A stretch of 64,000 nt of DNA, from NCBI RefSeq assembly GCF_031886125.1, contig NZ_CP119391.1, positions 1,736,001-1,800,000 of the forward strand, given 5' to 3'. The stretch is from Halomonas piscis (GTDB lineage: Bacteria; Pseudomonadota; Gammaproteobacteria; Pseudomonadales; Halomonadaceae). Made by a program: the position numbers and the translations under genes. The notes under the pieces were generated by a model that saw only the letters and a list, made by a program, of their open reading frames with translations, was not told where the DNA came from and searched no databases. Positions within the stretch are counted from its first letter, which is position 1; every line of letters starts with the position of its first letter. Shown here one piece after another: positions 21,900 to 31,073 of this stretch.

Positions 21900-21928
21900 T
21901 GTTTGCACCTGCGATGTGCCTGCCACTT

Positions 21929-23229
21929 TTACCCGCTCGTCAAGGTTTGATAAATCAGGAATACGTTCAGCGCGATAATCACCAGAGCGATCAGCCAGGC
22001 GAGTCGAGTGGTCCATCGGTGGTTCACCAACGTGCCCATCAGCTCCCGGCTGGAGCAGAAGATGATCAGCGGGATCAGCGCGAACGGAATACCAAACGAG
22101 AGAACCACTTGGCTAAGTACCAGGGAAGTGCTGGGATCAAGCCCGAACCCAAGTACGGCCAGCGCCGGCAGCATGGTGATCAAGCGGCGCAGATAGAGGG
22201 GGATTCGGCGATTGATGTAGCCCTGCATCACAACTTGCCCGCTCATGGTGCCCACCGAGGAGCTGGAAAAGCCGCTGGCCAGCAGGCCGACGCCGAACAG
22301 CAAAGAGGCAAGAGGGCCAATCTGATCGCCCAGGCGGGAAAAAGCGCCTTCGATGGAAGAGACGATATCACCGCTGCCAAAGAAGAGCCCGGCCGACATG
22401 ACCAGCATCGCGCCGTTGATAATGCCGGCAATGGCCATGGCAATGAGAATATCGGCCATCTCGAAGCGAAAAATTCGGCGGCGCTCGTTCTCGTTGCGGC
22501 CCGTTACTCGGTGCTGGGTCAGCGACGAGTGCAGATAGATCACGTGGGGCATCACCGTGGCGCCCAGGATGCCGGCGGCCAGCAGTACGCTGTCAGCGCC
22601 GGCAAAGCGCGGCACCGTCAGCCCGTAAAGCAGGGCGCTGCCGTCCGGACGGGCCATGACGACTTCATAGCCGAACGAGACTACGACAATGCCGACCAGG
22701 CAGGCAATGCCGGCTTCCAGCCAGCGATAGCCGCGGCGCTGCAGCTCCAGCAGGGCAAAGGAAAACACGCCGGTAATCAGCGCGGCCGGAAAAAGGGGAA
22801 TACCGAAGAGCAGGTTCAGGCCCAAGGCGCCGCCGATAAACTCTGCCAGATCGGTGGCGATGGCGATGAACTCCGCCTGGATCCAGAGACCAAAGGTCGT
22901 CGGCCGAGAGAAGCGTTCGCGGCAGATTTCCGGCAGATTACGTCCGGTGGCAATCCCCAGCTTCGCCGACATCGCCTGGACCACAATGGCCATGAGGTTG
23001 GACAGCAGAACAACCCACAGCAGCATATAACCGTGGGTGGAGCTGCGGCAATGTTGGTGGCAAAGTTGCCCGGATCGATATAGGCGACGGCGGCGATAAA
23101 CGCCGGCCCAAGAAACGGCCAGAGCCCTTTGAGGCCGCGCGCATGGCCATCGAGAGAGGCGCGAGCTCCGGGAACAGCCGCGTTTTCGCCGGCTGCCGGG
23201 GCATCGGCTGACGCTTGCTGCACCTTCAT
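21929..23229 (-). pseudogene. mntH: Nramp Mn2+/divalent metal transporter MntH, frameshifted as read
   Basis: The reading frame from ATG 23229 (MKVQQASADAP) carries the Nramp signature AYIDPGNFATN, then loses homology near 23040. The rest (STHGYMLLWVVLLSNLMAI through the C-terminus) is in another frame. At the junction the minus strand reads GCCGCAGCTCCACC; one extra G would give an unbroken protein (A-G-S-T-H-G-Y). The remainder is uninterrupted and contains about ten helices and LSQVVLSFGIPFALIPL, so only one lesion is seen. It may be a real inactivation or a consensus error. The protein would import manganese with protons. Confidence 0.85.
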
Positions 23230-23471
23230 TATCCCTGCGTCCCCGAAGCTTTTGCTCTGACACTGCGGAGTCGATCGAATAGCCGCTGCGCTGCCTGTGT
23301 CACTCGCCTGCTCCCTTAGCTTGAAACGTTCGATATTGCCGGCAGCGAGAAGCTGCCAGGCCTCGAGCCGGCTTTTGCCCGATAGTTGACTATATGGCAA
23401 TGAGTTAAGCCGAGGCTCAAATTTAAAACCTGGTGAAAACTGCCGTCAATATGTTCGCCACGATCCAGCGC

Positions 23472-24515
23472 TCAGGACGAGGCGCCGGGGTCTCTAGGCG
23501 GCTGTGCGGGCAGAGTGGCCACCTGCTTTTGTAGCGCCTCCAGGCGCTGGCCGAGCGACGCCTGCCAATCGCATTCGCGCCGGTAACGCTCGCGCTCCTG
23601 CTCGAGTTCGCGCTCAGCGCGGCTCAGCCTTTCCTGCAGGCGATCCATTTCGCTACCCGCCTCTTCTACCGCTTTTTTCTGCTCCAGCAGCCTGTCTTCC
23701 AGCTGCCCGTGGCGCTTTTGCCACTGGCTTTCGGCATCCCGGGCTGCCTTTAGCTCCTGTCTTACCCGCTGGTTTTCCCCGGCAGACTTTTCCAGGCGCG
23801 CCTCAAGCTGGCGCACGCGCTTTTGATGCGCCTTGTCGTCGTCGGCACGCTCCTGGCGCAGCCCATCCAGCAGGGCAAGCAGCTTGCCTTCGGTCGTCTC
23901 GTTGCGCTGCTGTTCTTCGGCTAGCTGGCGGTCGAACGCTGCTCGCTGCTGCCCGACGTTGTCGCTATGGGCTCGGGCCTGCTGTTCCAGCCTGGCATCC
24001 CGTTCGGCGACTTCTTCTTTCAGCGCCCGGCGCGCCTGCTCTGCGCTGTCGCTGCGTGACTGCAGCTGCTCCTGCTGCGTGCGACTTTCGGCCAGCTGGG
24101 CTCCCAGCCCTTCGATGTGCGCTTCCCGGTGGCGCAGATGCTCGGCCAAGGCGCTTTCTCGCTGAGCCGCGTTGTCGGCTTCCTGCCGCGCTTTCCGTGC
24201 CTCCTGCCTGGCCGTCTCCACCTCGCGGTTGGCTTCCTCGCGATAGTGGGCGAGGCCCTCGTTGGCGACGTCCTGGGCCTGGCGCCACATATCCGTTGCC
24301 AGCGACACGATGGCCTCGGGTAGCTCCCGCGGTGGAGGCACATCGCGATTTTTTTCACGCTCGTCGCGCCAGCAGCGAAAGTGCTCGCTGATGGTGGTAA
24401 AGCTGCCGGTGCCGAGCACCTCGCGGATGCGCTGCACGCTGGGGCTGTCGCCCCGAGCGATCAGCTCATCGATCGCTCGTCGCACGTCAGCGTACTGAAT
24501 ACCGGTGCGTGCCAT
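23472..24515 (-). CDS. KfrA-like DNA-binding coiled-coil protein
   Basis: 347 residues. The N-terminal 60 residues match the KfrA_N helix-turn-helix (IQYADVRRAIDELIARGDSP, then GTGSFTTISEHFRCWRDE). The rest (about 85-335) is an almost continuous Glu/Arg/Gln-rich coiled coil with heptads. KfrA of plasmid RK2 is an autorepressor that binds a palindromic operator at its own promoter. Here the gene is chromosomal and divergent from a tyrosine recombinase, with a large palindrome between them. The pairing suggests control of the recombinase or of a chromosome structure; this is inference. Confidence 0.82.
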   Translation of the reverse strand: MARTGIQYADVRRAIDELIARGDSPSVQRIREVLGTGSFTTISEHFRCWRDEREKNRDVPPPRELPEAIVSLATDMWRQAQDVANEGLAHYREEANREVETARQEARKARQEADNAAQRESALAEHLRHREAHIEGLGAQLAESRTQQEQLQSRSDSAEQARRALKEEVAERDARLEQQARAHSDNVGQQRAAFDRQLAEEQQRNETTEGKLLALLDGLRQERADDDKAHQKRVRQLEARLEKSAGENQRVRQELKAARDAESQWQKRHGQLEDRLLEQKKAVEEAGSEMDRLQERLSRAERELEQERERYRRECDWQASLGQRLEALQKQVATLPAQPPRDPGASS

Positions 24516-24572
24516 GCCTGTGCTCCTTGTGTGTTGACCCGGAGCATTGTCGGGCCGGGGGTGGCAAAAAGC

Positions 24573-24602
24573 AATATTACATAATGCGTATTACGTAATA
24601 TT
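24573..24602. promoter_or_regulatory. 30-bp imperfect palindrome, candidate operator
   Basis: AATATTAC-rich arms face each other across a central CG; the right arm contains the perfect palindrome ATTACGTAAT. Only a few of the fifteen base pairs mismatch. It sits 58 bp upstream of the KfrA-like start and 108 bp upstream of the recombinase start, where an autoregulatory operator would be expected. Its AT-rich sequence stands out from the GC-rich flanks. Confidence 0.6.
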
Positions 24603-24710
24603 ATTTACATTAAAAGGCATAAATTCAAGATTACCCGCCTTATCTTGAATTTTTATCCGCGCAGCGCCAGACTGAGCGCAGACTAGCTGCCACCGGAGCC
24701 CATAGCTGCC

Positions 24711-25895
24711 ATGACAGACCCGCTTGCAAAGCTCGATAAAGCGCTCTCGAGCGGCTGCGCAGAAGCGCACCTCGTACTGCCGGCGCGCGAAGGCAGGAGT
24801 GGCGCGCTTATCCGCGCGTCGAACGACGCAGAAGCGGTAGCCCAGTGGCTGGCGGAATACCGGGACACGCCCCAAACCTGGCGGGCCTACCGCCGGGAAG
24901 CCCGGCGCCTGCTTTTGTGGCTTGACAAGCAGGGGGCAGGCCTTGGCGACGTTGACCGCGAAACGCTGCGCCGCTTCGAGGCGTTTCTGGCCGACCCGCC
25001 GGCCAGCTGGACAGGGCCCGCGCGGCCGGAAGGGCATCCTGGATGGCGACCGTTTCGCGGCGCGCTGTCGCCCGCCAGCCGCCGCCAGGCGCTGGTGATA
25101 TTGCAGGGGCTTTACGGCTGGCTGGTGGAAGCCGGCTGGGTGACACACAACCCTTTCCGGCTGATGCGCGATAAATCGCGCCGGTTGAACAATCAGGCAG
25201 GGCGCATCGAGCGTTATCTGGAGCGCAACCTGTGGGACTGGTTCTGGCGGTGGTTAAACCGGCCGCCGGCGGCGGATGCCACGCCCCGGCAGCGCTACGA
25301 ACAGGCGCGTCGGTGCGTTGTGTTTGGCTTTGCCTATCTATTAGCCCCTCGCATTGCCGAAATGGCGGCCGCGGGCATGAACGATTTCTTCCTCCTGGAA
25401 GGACGTATCTGGTGGCGAGTAACAGGGAAGGGCGGCAAGCTGGCCGAAGTACCGGTGCCGGACGACTTTCTTGCCTGCCTCAAACAGTGGCGAGGCGCGC
25501 TGGGGCTTTCTGCGCTGCCGACCCATGACGAGGACACCCCGCTGATTCGCGCGCTGGACGGCAGGCGGGCCGTTGGTGATAACCAGCTGTACCGGCTGAT
25601 ACGCCGGACGTTCGACCGCGCGGCCGAGGCGCTAAAGGGCGAGGGCGGTTCGGCCGCAGCGGTCAACACCCTGCGCCGGGCCACGCCGCACTGGCTGCGC
25701 CATACGTCCATCACCCATCAGGCCCAGGCGGGCATCGATCTTCACTATCTTGCCGAAAGTGCCCGCCACTCAAGGCTCGACACCACCTCGCGCTACCTGC
25801 ACACCGAAGAGGCACGCTGGCACGCCGAGCAGCAGCGCCACCGTCTGACGCCGCCAACGGACGAAGACGCGCCCCGCGTTTCACCGGGGCGCTAA
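24711..25895 (+). CDS. Tyrosine recombinase / phage-integrase family protein
   Basis: 394 residues. The SAM-like core-binding domain spans about 40-165 (TWRAYRREARRLLLWLDKQG) and the catalytic domain about 190-375. Catalytic residues are all visible: Arg in LAPRIAEMA (about 213), Lys in GKGGK, HWLRH (about 327-331), His in ARHSRLD (about 353) and the nucleophile Tyr in TSRYLHTEE (about 363). It differs from XerC/XerD in length and is not next to a tRNA or prophage, so it may be a domesticated chromosomal recombinase partnered with the divergent KfrA-like gene. Confidence 0.87.
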   Translation: MTDPLAKLDKALSSGCAEAHLVLPAREGRSGALIRASNDAEAVAQWLAEYRDTPQTWRAYRREARRLLLWLDKQGAGLGDVDRETLRRFEAFLADPPASWTGPARPEGHPGWRPFRGALSPASRRQALVILQGLYGWLVEAGWVTHNPFRLMRDKSRRLNNQAGRIERYLERNLWDWFWRWLNRPPAADATPRQRYEQARRCVVFGFAYLLAPRIAEMAAAGMNDFFLLEGRIWWRVTGKGGKLAEVPVPDDFLACLKQWRGALGLSALPTHDEDTPLIRALDGRRAVGDNQLYRLIRRTFDRAAEALKGEGGSAAAVNTLRRATPHWLRHTSITHQAQAGIDLHYLAESARHSRLDTTSRYLHTEEARWHAEQQRHRLTPPTDEDAPRVSPGR

Positions 25896-25940
25896 CGCGT
25901 TATAATGCGGCTATATTCACCTGACGAAAAAGGACTCGCC

Positions 25941-26357
25941 ATGAGCGCCGAAGAAGCTCAGCAAGAGCTCGTCGAAGAGTTCGAAATGTTTGACAACTGG
26001 ATGGATCGCTACCAGTACATCATTGACATGGGCAAACAGCTGCCGGCCTTCCCCGAGACGTGGAAAATCGAGGAATACAAGATCAAGGGCTGCCAGTCCA
26101 ATGTCTGGATGAATCACGAAAAACAGGACGGCCAGCTGACGTTTTACGCCACCTCGGATGCGGCCATTGTGTCGGGGCTGATTGCGGTACTGCTGCGCAT
26201 CTACAACGAGCGCAGCCCGGCAGAAATCCGCGCGGCGGAGCCGCATTTTCTCACCGATCTGGGGCTTGATAAGCACCTTTCGCCCACGCGCAGCAACGGC
26301 CTGCACGCCATGCTGCAGCGAATTTTCCAGGTGGCGGAAACAGAAGCCGCTGACTAG
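25941..26357 (+). CDS. sufE: SufE-family cysteine desulfuration protein
   Basis: 138 residues. SufE accepts sulfur from SufS/CsdA-type desulfurases; its acceptor cysteine is present in YKIKGCQSNVW (about residue 51). Other markers are FEMFDNWMDRYQYIIDMG at the start and the C-terminal HLSPTRSNGLHAML. ATG 25941 has AGGA nearby; a longer frame from 25905 has no homologous N-terminus. No sufBCDS genes adjoin it. Confidence 0.92.
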   Translation: MSAEEAQQELVEEFEMFDNWMDRYQYIIDMGKQLPAFPETWKIEEYKIKGCQSNVWMNHEKQDGQLTFYATSDAAIVSGLIAVLLRIYNERSPAEIRAAEPHFLTDLGLDKHLSPTRSNGLHAMLQRIFQVAETEAAD

Positions 26358-26406
26358 AAAACTTGAGCGGTGAGGTGATTTAGTGACAAGACAGGCCGCA
26401 AGTAGA

Positions 26407-26434
26407 CGCGGCCGGGCTGCAAAGCCCGACCGCG
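26407..26434. terminator. GC-rich hairpin between sufE and the antiporter remnant
   Basis: Twelve-position stem with one mismatch and a GCAA tetraloop (CGCGG-C-CGGGCT / AGCCCG-A-CCGCG). There is no T tract, so it is a weak intrinsic terminator or another structured element. Confidence 0.5.
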
Positions 26435-26448
26435 TAGATTGACCCATG

Positions 26449-27200
26449 TTAAAGCACCATGGCGGCCAGCCATCCCGCTGCCAGCAGGGGCAGATTAAAA
26501 TGTAGAAAGGTTGGCACTACGGTATCCCAGATATGGTCGTGCTGCTCATCGGCATTGAGACCAGCAGTCGGACCTAGAGTAGAGTCGGATGCCGGCGAGC
26601 CGGCATCACCCAGGGCGCCCGCAGTGCCGATCAGGGCGATCGTTGCTAGTGGCGAGAAACCATAAGCAATGCAAAGTGGTACATAGATCACAGCGATAAT
26701 CGGTACCGTCGAAAAAGATGAGCCGATACCCATGGTAACCAGCAGCCCGACGAGTAACATTACGATAGCGGCTAGAGCCTGGCTATCGCCAATCAGGGCA
26801 GTTGAGCTTTCTACCAGGCTTGATACTTCACCAGTGGCCACCATCACCGAGGCAAAACCCTGGGCTGTGACCATTATGAAACCGATCAATGCCATCATAC
26901 GCAAGCCAATAACGAAAACGTCATCGACTTCATTCCAGCGAAAAAAACCTGAAAGGCTCAAGATGGCAAAACCAATCAATCCCGCCAGCAGCATTGAGCC
27001 CAGCATTAGCTGTGCGACCAAGGCAGCCACGATGGCCAGCAGGCTAAGACCAATCTGACTCGTTTTGAGCTCGATCTTTTGTGGTTTCTGGTCGGTGTCT
27101 GCAATTGCCCTTGTCTTGTACTCTCGGGGCGATGACTGTCAAGCTTGTTGGAAGTGTGCCCTGAAGGCTGAGCATGAGTAACGTGCCAGTCATGCTGTAT
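26449..27200 (-). pseudogene. C-terminal remnant of a YuiF-like Na+/H+ antiporter family protein
   Basis: Only the last half of the protein remains. The frame ending at 26449 contains [20 protein letters not shown] and [16 protein letters not shown], typical of the NhaC-superfamily/YuiF-like antiporters. Homology continues upstream of the GTG at 27030 through [14 protein letters not shown], but the frame is broken near 27125: TGTLLMLSLQGTLPTSL lies in another frame. Everything upstream is missing, replaced by the mobile-element nest. It lies on the same strand as hutH beyond the nest, so it may once have belonged to the hut region. Confidence 0.75.
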
Positions 27201-27240
27201 CTGTGATGAGGGCGGGCCCCTCGGATACGCCGATCAGGCG

Positions 27241-29019
27241 GTGTGTCCAAACCACCCTGAGCTGCTGGCGTCAAGAGCGTCGGTGGTGAGCGTCAGTGGA
27301 AAAGGCAAGGCGAGACCTTGTCAGGTGTGAATAGCGGAGACGAACGAAAGTGAACCACCGACGAAGTGTCGATAATTGCAACCGATATCAAAACTGGGGT
27401 CTTTCCAATGCCCCAGGACAAGTCAGGCGGCAACCTGAACGTGGGCCTGATGGTATCCGGCATAGAGGTGGCGTGACCGTTATTCAGGCGCAGATACGGA
27501 ACAGGGGAACCTGTCACGTCGATGCCAAGGGAGCGATTCAATCAGAGGCCCTGAGAGAATCTGAGTACCGATGCGACGTACAGGGGCGGAGTCGTGCGTA
27601 GTAGTGATGAAAAGGCTGTAATGGCCTTGGAGCGAAGGCACGGCCCTATCCAGCCGGAGCCAGGAGACAACTGTCATGAGGCAGGATGACCTTCAGGTGA
27701 CGGCAAAGCCATTCGAGATACCCAAGCGGATACTTTGGGAGGCATGGAAACGCGTGGCGGCCAATAAAGGTGCGCCGGGCGTCGACAAGGAGAGCATTCA
27801 AGCCTTTCAGGAAAAGCTTGGCCCCAAGCTGTACAAGTTGTGGAATCGCATGAGTTCGGGTAGCTATCATCCTGCACCTGTTCGCCAAGTTCTGATACCG
27901 AAAGGTGATGGGCAGTTCAGGCCGTTGGGGATTCCCACGGTCGGCGACCGGGTGGCGCAAATGGCAGTAAAGATGATCCTGGAGCCCAGGCTCGAAAGGC
28001 TCTTCCATGCGTCGTCATTCGGCTATCGTCCGAGGCGTGGTGCACATCAGGCGGTGATGCAAACACGTCGCAACTGTTGGCGATATGACTGGGTGGTAGA
28101 TCTGGATATGAAGGCATTCTTCGATACCATCGACCATGATCTTCTGATGAAGGCGGTGGAGAAGCATGTGCCCGAGCTCTGGATACGTCTTTATATTCGC
28201 CGTTGGCTAAAAGCACCACTGATACAGGAAGATGGGGCGCAAGTAGATAGGGATCGAGGCACGCCGCAAGGCGGGGTCATTTCACCAATCTTAGCAAACC
28301 TCTTCCTGCATTATGCCTTTGATGCCTGGATGGCCCGCACGTTTCCCCATCTTCCCTTTGAAAGATATGCCGATGATGTGGTTTGCCACTGTCGGACAAA
28401 AGAGGAAGCGGAGACGCTGCTGACCACCCTGCATCACAGGATGAGCGAATGCCGGCTGGAGTTGCATCCCGACAAGACCAAGGTGGTGTACTGCAAGGAT
28501 GGTCGCCGGAAAGGTGGTCACCCGCATACCCGCTTCGATTTTCTGGGGTTCAGCTTTCACGCGAGAACCGTTCAGGACAAGCAGGGAAACCTATTCACTG
28601 GGTTCAATCCTGGGGTGAGTCGCAAGTCACTCAAGCGGATACATGAAACGCTCCGACGTATGAATATTAATCGAGCGACATGGGCAGACCTTCGTCAACT
28701 GGCGGATTGGCTCAACCCCATGGTGCGAGGATGGGTAACATACTACGGAAAGTTCTATCCGCAGCCTCTGGCACGAGCGCTGGTGAAGATCGATCTCCGT
28801 CTTGGCCGCTGGGCACGCAACAAGTACAAGCGATTGAGAGGGCACAAACGCCGGTCATGGGCTTGGGTAAAGAAGGTCCGTACGGCACAGCCAACACTCT
28901 TTGCGCACTGGGAGTTCGTCTACTCGAAGAAGGCCGGATAGGAAGAGCCGTATGAATCGAGAGGTTCACGTACGGTTCTGTGAGGGCCTGAGGGGGGTGG
29001 TTCCCTCGGGCTACTCGAC
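27241..29019 (+). mobile_element. Group II intron 1 (ORF-containing)
   Basis: The 5' end fits the GUGYG consensus (GTGTGTCC at 27241). About 435 nt of structured RNA domains precede the maturase ORF in domain IV. After the ORF come domain V (GAGCCGTATGA at about 28948, paired with TCACGTACGGTTC) and domain VI, ending in CTACTCGAC. The exact ends are inferred from consensus. The 3' end is immediately beside the inverted-repeat end of the IS3 element. Confidence 0.78.
27676..28941 (+). CDS. ltrA: Group II intron reverse transcriptase/maturase
   Basis: 421 residues. Reverse-transcriptase blocks are intact: RPLGIPTVGDRVAQMAVKMI, SFGYRPRRGAHQAV, VVDLDMKAFFDTIDHDLLM, GTPQGGVISPILANLFL and the catalytic YADD in FERYADDVVCHC. 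The maturase X domain follows (FDFLGFSFHAR, WADLRQLADWLNPMVRGWVTYY); no HNH endonuclease is present. AGGAGA precedes the ATG. The protein looks functional. Confidence 0.93.
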   Translation: MRQDDLQVTAKPFEIPKRILWEAWKRVAANKGAPGVDKESIQAFQEKLGPKLYKLWNRMSSGSYHPAPVRQVLIPKGDGQFRPLGIPTVGDRVAQMAVKMILEPRLERLFHASSFGYRPRRGAHQAVMQTRRNCWRYDWVVDLDMKAFFDTIDHDLLMKAVEKHVPELWIRLYIRRWLKAPLIQEDGAQVDRDRGTPQGGVISPILANLFLHYAFDAWMARTFPHLPFERYADDVVCHCRTKEEAETLLTTLHHRMSECRLELHPDKTKVVYCKDGRRKGGHPHTRFDFLGFSFHARTVQDKQGNLFTGFNPGVSRKSLKRIHETLRRMNINRATWADLRQLADWLNPMVRGWVTYYGKFYPQPLARALVKIDLRLGRWARNKYKRLRGHKRRSWAWVKKVRTAQPTLFAHWEFVYSKKAG

Positions 29020-29026
29020 CCTGGAA

Positions 29027-29377
29027 TCAGGCGGCTTCTAATCGCTGATCCTGTTGAACCAGCGGGTCTTCCTGGTCGGGGTTCAGCCAGACTGTCCGGC
29101 GCGGTGTCCAGTTGCGGGTGGCACTGCTCCACCGCCCGGGATGTTGCCGTTTCGCCTCGGCATAGATGGCGCCTCGCCTTGCCAGCACCTCGTTATCCAG
29201 GCCGGCATGCCGCTCACCCGGGGTGACGAACCGTATGGCGCTGTGGCGGTGTTCGTGGTTGTACCAGTGCACGAAGCGCGTCACCCACTGCTGCGCCGCT
29301 AACAGGCTCTCGTAGCCGTCCATCGGGTAGTCGGGCCGGTACTTGCAGGTCCTGAACAGCGACTCCGAGAAGGCGTT
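29027..29377 (-). pseudogene. IS3-family transposase orfB, C-terminal piece
   Basis: Encodes the end of the integrase-like transposase: NAFSESLFRTCKYRPDYPM, RFVHWYNHEHRHSAIRFVTP and the tail. It continues the middle piece at 30712 after removal of the IS110-family insertion (VSND joined to NAFSESL). The catalytic Glu of DDE lies in this piece (FSESLF). Confidence 0.85.
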
Positions 29378-29393
29378 GATGCTCCTATATCTG

Positions 29394-30473
29394 TCAAGTC
29401 GCGTATTCAGCTACTTTGGGGCCATACCGTAGGAGACGATAAACCTCACGAATGATGTAACGCTTGAGGCACCTGACAATGTCACGTTTCGTCTTGCCTT
29501 CTGCGGTCCTTCGCGCAACGTACACCTTAGTTGGCTCGTGGCCTCGCATTCGCACAATCGCCGCGCGATAGATGGCAGCATTGAGCTGTCTGTGTCCACC
29601 CCTGTTGATTCTATATCGGCCTGATGTCATGCCTGATGAGGCGGGAATAGGGCTAATGCCGGCCAGCTTTGCCAATGCCGCCTCGGATTTGATCCTTTCA
29701 GGATTATCTCCCACAACAATCAGTATTTCTGCTGCCGTGTGAGTGCTGATGCCATACGACTCGACCAGCTGCGGTACGGCTTCTTGGACAAGGTCATAGA
29801 TCATTTTATTCAATGCACCGGCTTCCTCATCCAGAGAAATCCAGCGCCGAGACAGGGAACGAAGCGTATGTTTAATGCTATCTGTCGTATTCTCCAACAA
29901 GCTGGGACGTAGCCTGGAAAATTTGTGTGCAAGCGCCAATGGCGTTTTCGCTTCAGCGCTAGCCCGGACATCGTCTGGTGCATGAACCAGCATGGCCTTC
30001 AGGGTCACCATGGCCGCTGTACGGGCTTTGACGGCCGTATCATAAGCCACCTTCAGCTGCCGAACCATTTCAGCAGTGCCATCGGTCACCTTGGGTATAG
30101 CGGTTGCCGTTCTGGACAGAACAGCACGGGCGGCATTCTCGGCGTCTAGGGTATCGGATTTTCCATTCAGCCGCCTGAGACGGCGATTGGGGCGACTCAC
30201 CTCGATGACCAACGTGTCATGCCGGCGAATGAAGGAAGTCAGAGCGGCGCCGTAGGAACCGGTGCCTTCCACACCAAAGGCCAGGATTCGACCAAAAGAG
30301 CGTGCCCAGGCCAGCAGCTTTTCAAAGCCGTCACGGTCCGCCGTAACTGAAAGCGTTGATCGTAGGCCAGCGGTTGTATCTACAACGGCAGCAACATGGA
30401 TATGCTTATGCGTATCCACCCCAACGACGATATGGCCGGAAGGTGCGATATCAGGTAACTGTAAAGCCGTCAT
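29394..30473 (-). CDS. IS110-family transposase (DEDD recombinase)
   Basis: 359 residues from ATG 30473 (a start at 30518 is possible). The N-terminal RuvC-like DEDD domain has GVDTHKHIHVAAVVD (first Asp), FGVEGTGSYGAALTSFI (Glu) and KSDTLDAENAARAVLS (Asp-x-x-Asp). The C-terminal transposase_20 domain has ISPIPASSGMTSGRYRINRGGHRQLN with the conserved serine. All catalytic residues are present, so the element may be active. Confidence 0.93.
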   Translation of the reverse strand: MTALQLPDIAPSGHIVVGVDTHKHIHVAAVVDTTAGLRSTLSVTADRDGFEKLLAWARSFGRILAFGVEGTGSYGAALTSFIRRHDTLVIEVSRPNRRLRRLNGKSDTLDAENAARAVLSRTATAIPKVTDGTAEMVRQLKVAYDTAVKARTAAMVTLKAMLVHAPDDVRASAEAKTPLALAHKFSRLRPSLLENTTDSIKHTLRSLSRRWISLDEEAGALNKMIYDLVQEAVPQLVESYGISTHTAAEILIVVGDNPERIKSEAALAKLAGISPIPASSGMTSGRYRINRGGHRQLNAAIYRAAIVRMRGHEPTKVYVARRTAEGKTKRDIVRCLKRYIIREVYRLLRYGPKVAEYAT

Positions 30474-30711
30474 GTCAGCCTCTGAGTATGTCGAGTTATG
30501 GTCTCCAGAATCGGCCAAGTGGACAGGACTGTCATGAGAGTATATGCCTTCAGGCTCCTATTAAGTCACAGCTTCGCCATACTGGATCAGGTGCCCGGTC
30601 CGGAGCTGACAGATCAACGCCAAGGCATGCAACGGCCAATCATTGCAAGAGTCAAGCCACCAAGACCAGGTCTTCCGGATCGATTATGAATCCGACGTAT
30701 AAAGACTGACA
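30474..30711 (-). ncRNA. Candidate IS110 bridge-RNA region
   Basis: The non-coding end upstream of the transposase, where IS110-group elements encode the bridge RNA that pairs with donor and target DNA. Hairpins are visible, for example AAGACC/GGTCTT near 30662-30674 and CGGAT/ATCCG near 30677-30694. The boundaries and guide loops cannot be fixed by eye. Confidence 0.45.
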
Positions 30712-30983
30712 GTCATTGGAGACCCGAGGGCGGCTGTACGATGGGGTGATGTTTAACCGCTGCAGCGTCGCCTGAAGCGTCGAGCCTTTCATGGCGGAGC
30801 CATTATCGGCGTGCAATACCAGTGGCTGGTTGATGCAGCCTTCCCGCAGTACGGCACGCTGGATTACCTCGCTGCTGTTGGCCATGGATTCCTGGTCGAA
30901 GACCTCGGCATCGACGATTTTGCGGCTGTAGATGTCGATGATCATGTACAGGTAGTAGAACTGCCCACGCACCTGGGTCGGTA
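30712..30983 (-). pseudogene. IS3-family transposase orfB, middle piece
   Basis: Encodes LPTQVRGQFYYLYMIIDIYSR, VLHADNGSAMKG (second catalytic Asp) and PSYSRPRVSND of the integrase core. It is bounded by group II intron 2 on one side (30984) and the IS110-family element on the other (30711). Confidence 0.85.
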
Positions 30984-31073
30984 GTGGAGTAAGAAGCAGG
31001 GCGTAGTCGAGCTATTTCCCTACTTCTCCTCCCCGAACCGTACGTGCACCTCTCAGCGCATACGGCTCTCCAT

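Larger units (their letters stand above)
29378..30711 (-). mobile_element. IS110-family insertion sequence inside the IS3 orfB
   Basis: 1334 bp between orfB codons GAC (30712-30714) and AAC (29375-29377). It has no terminal inverted repeats, as expected for IS110. The transposase stop is only 16 bp from one end, while about 240 bp of non-coding DNA precedes the start. The exact ends may be off by a base or two because the core dinucleotide cannot be assigned from one copy. Confidence 0.8.
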
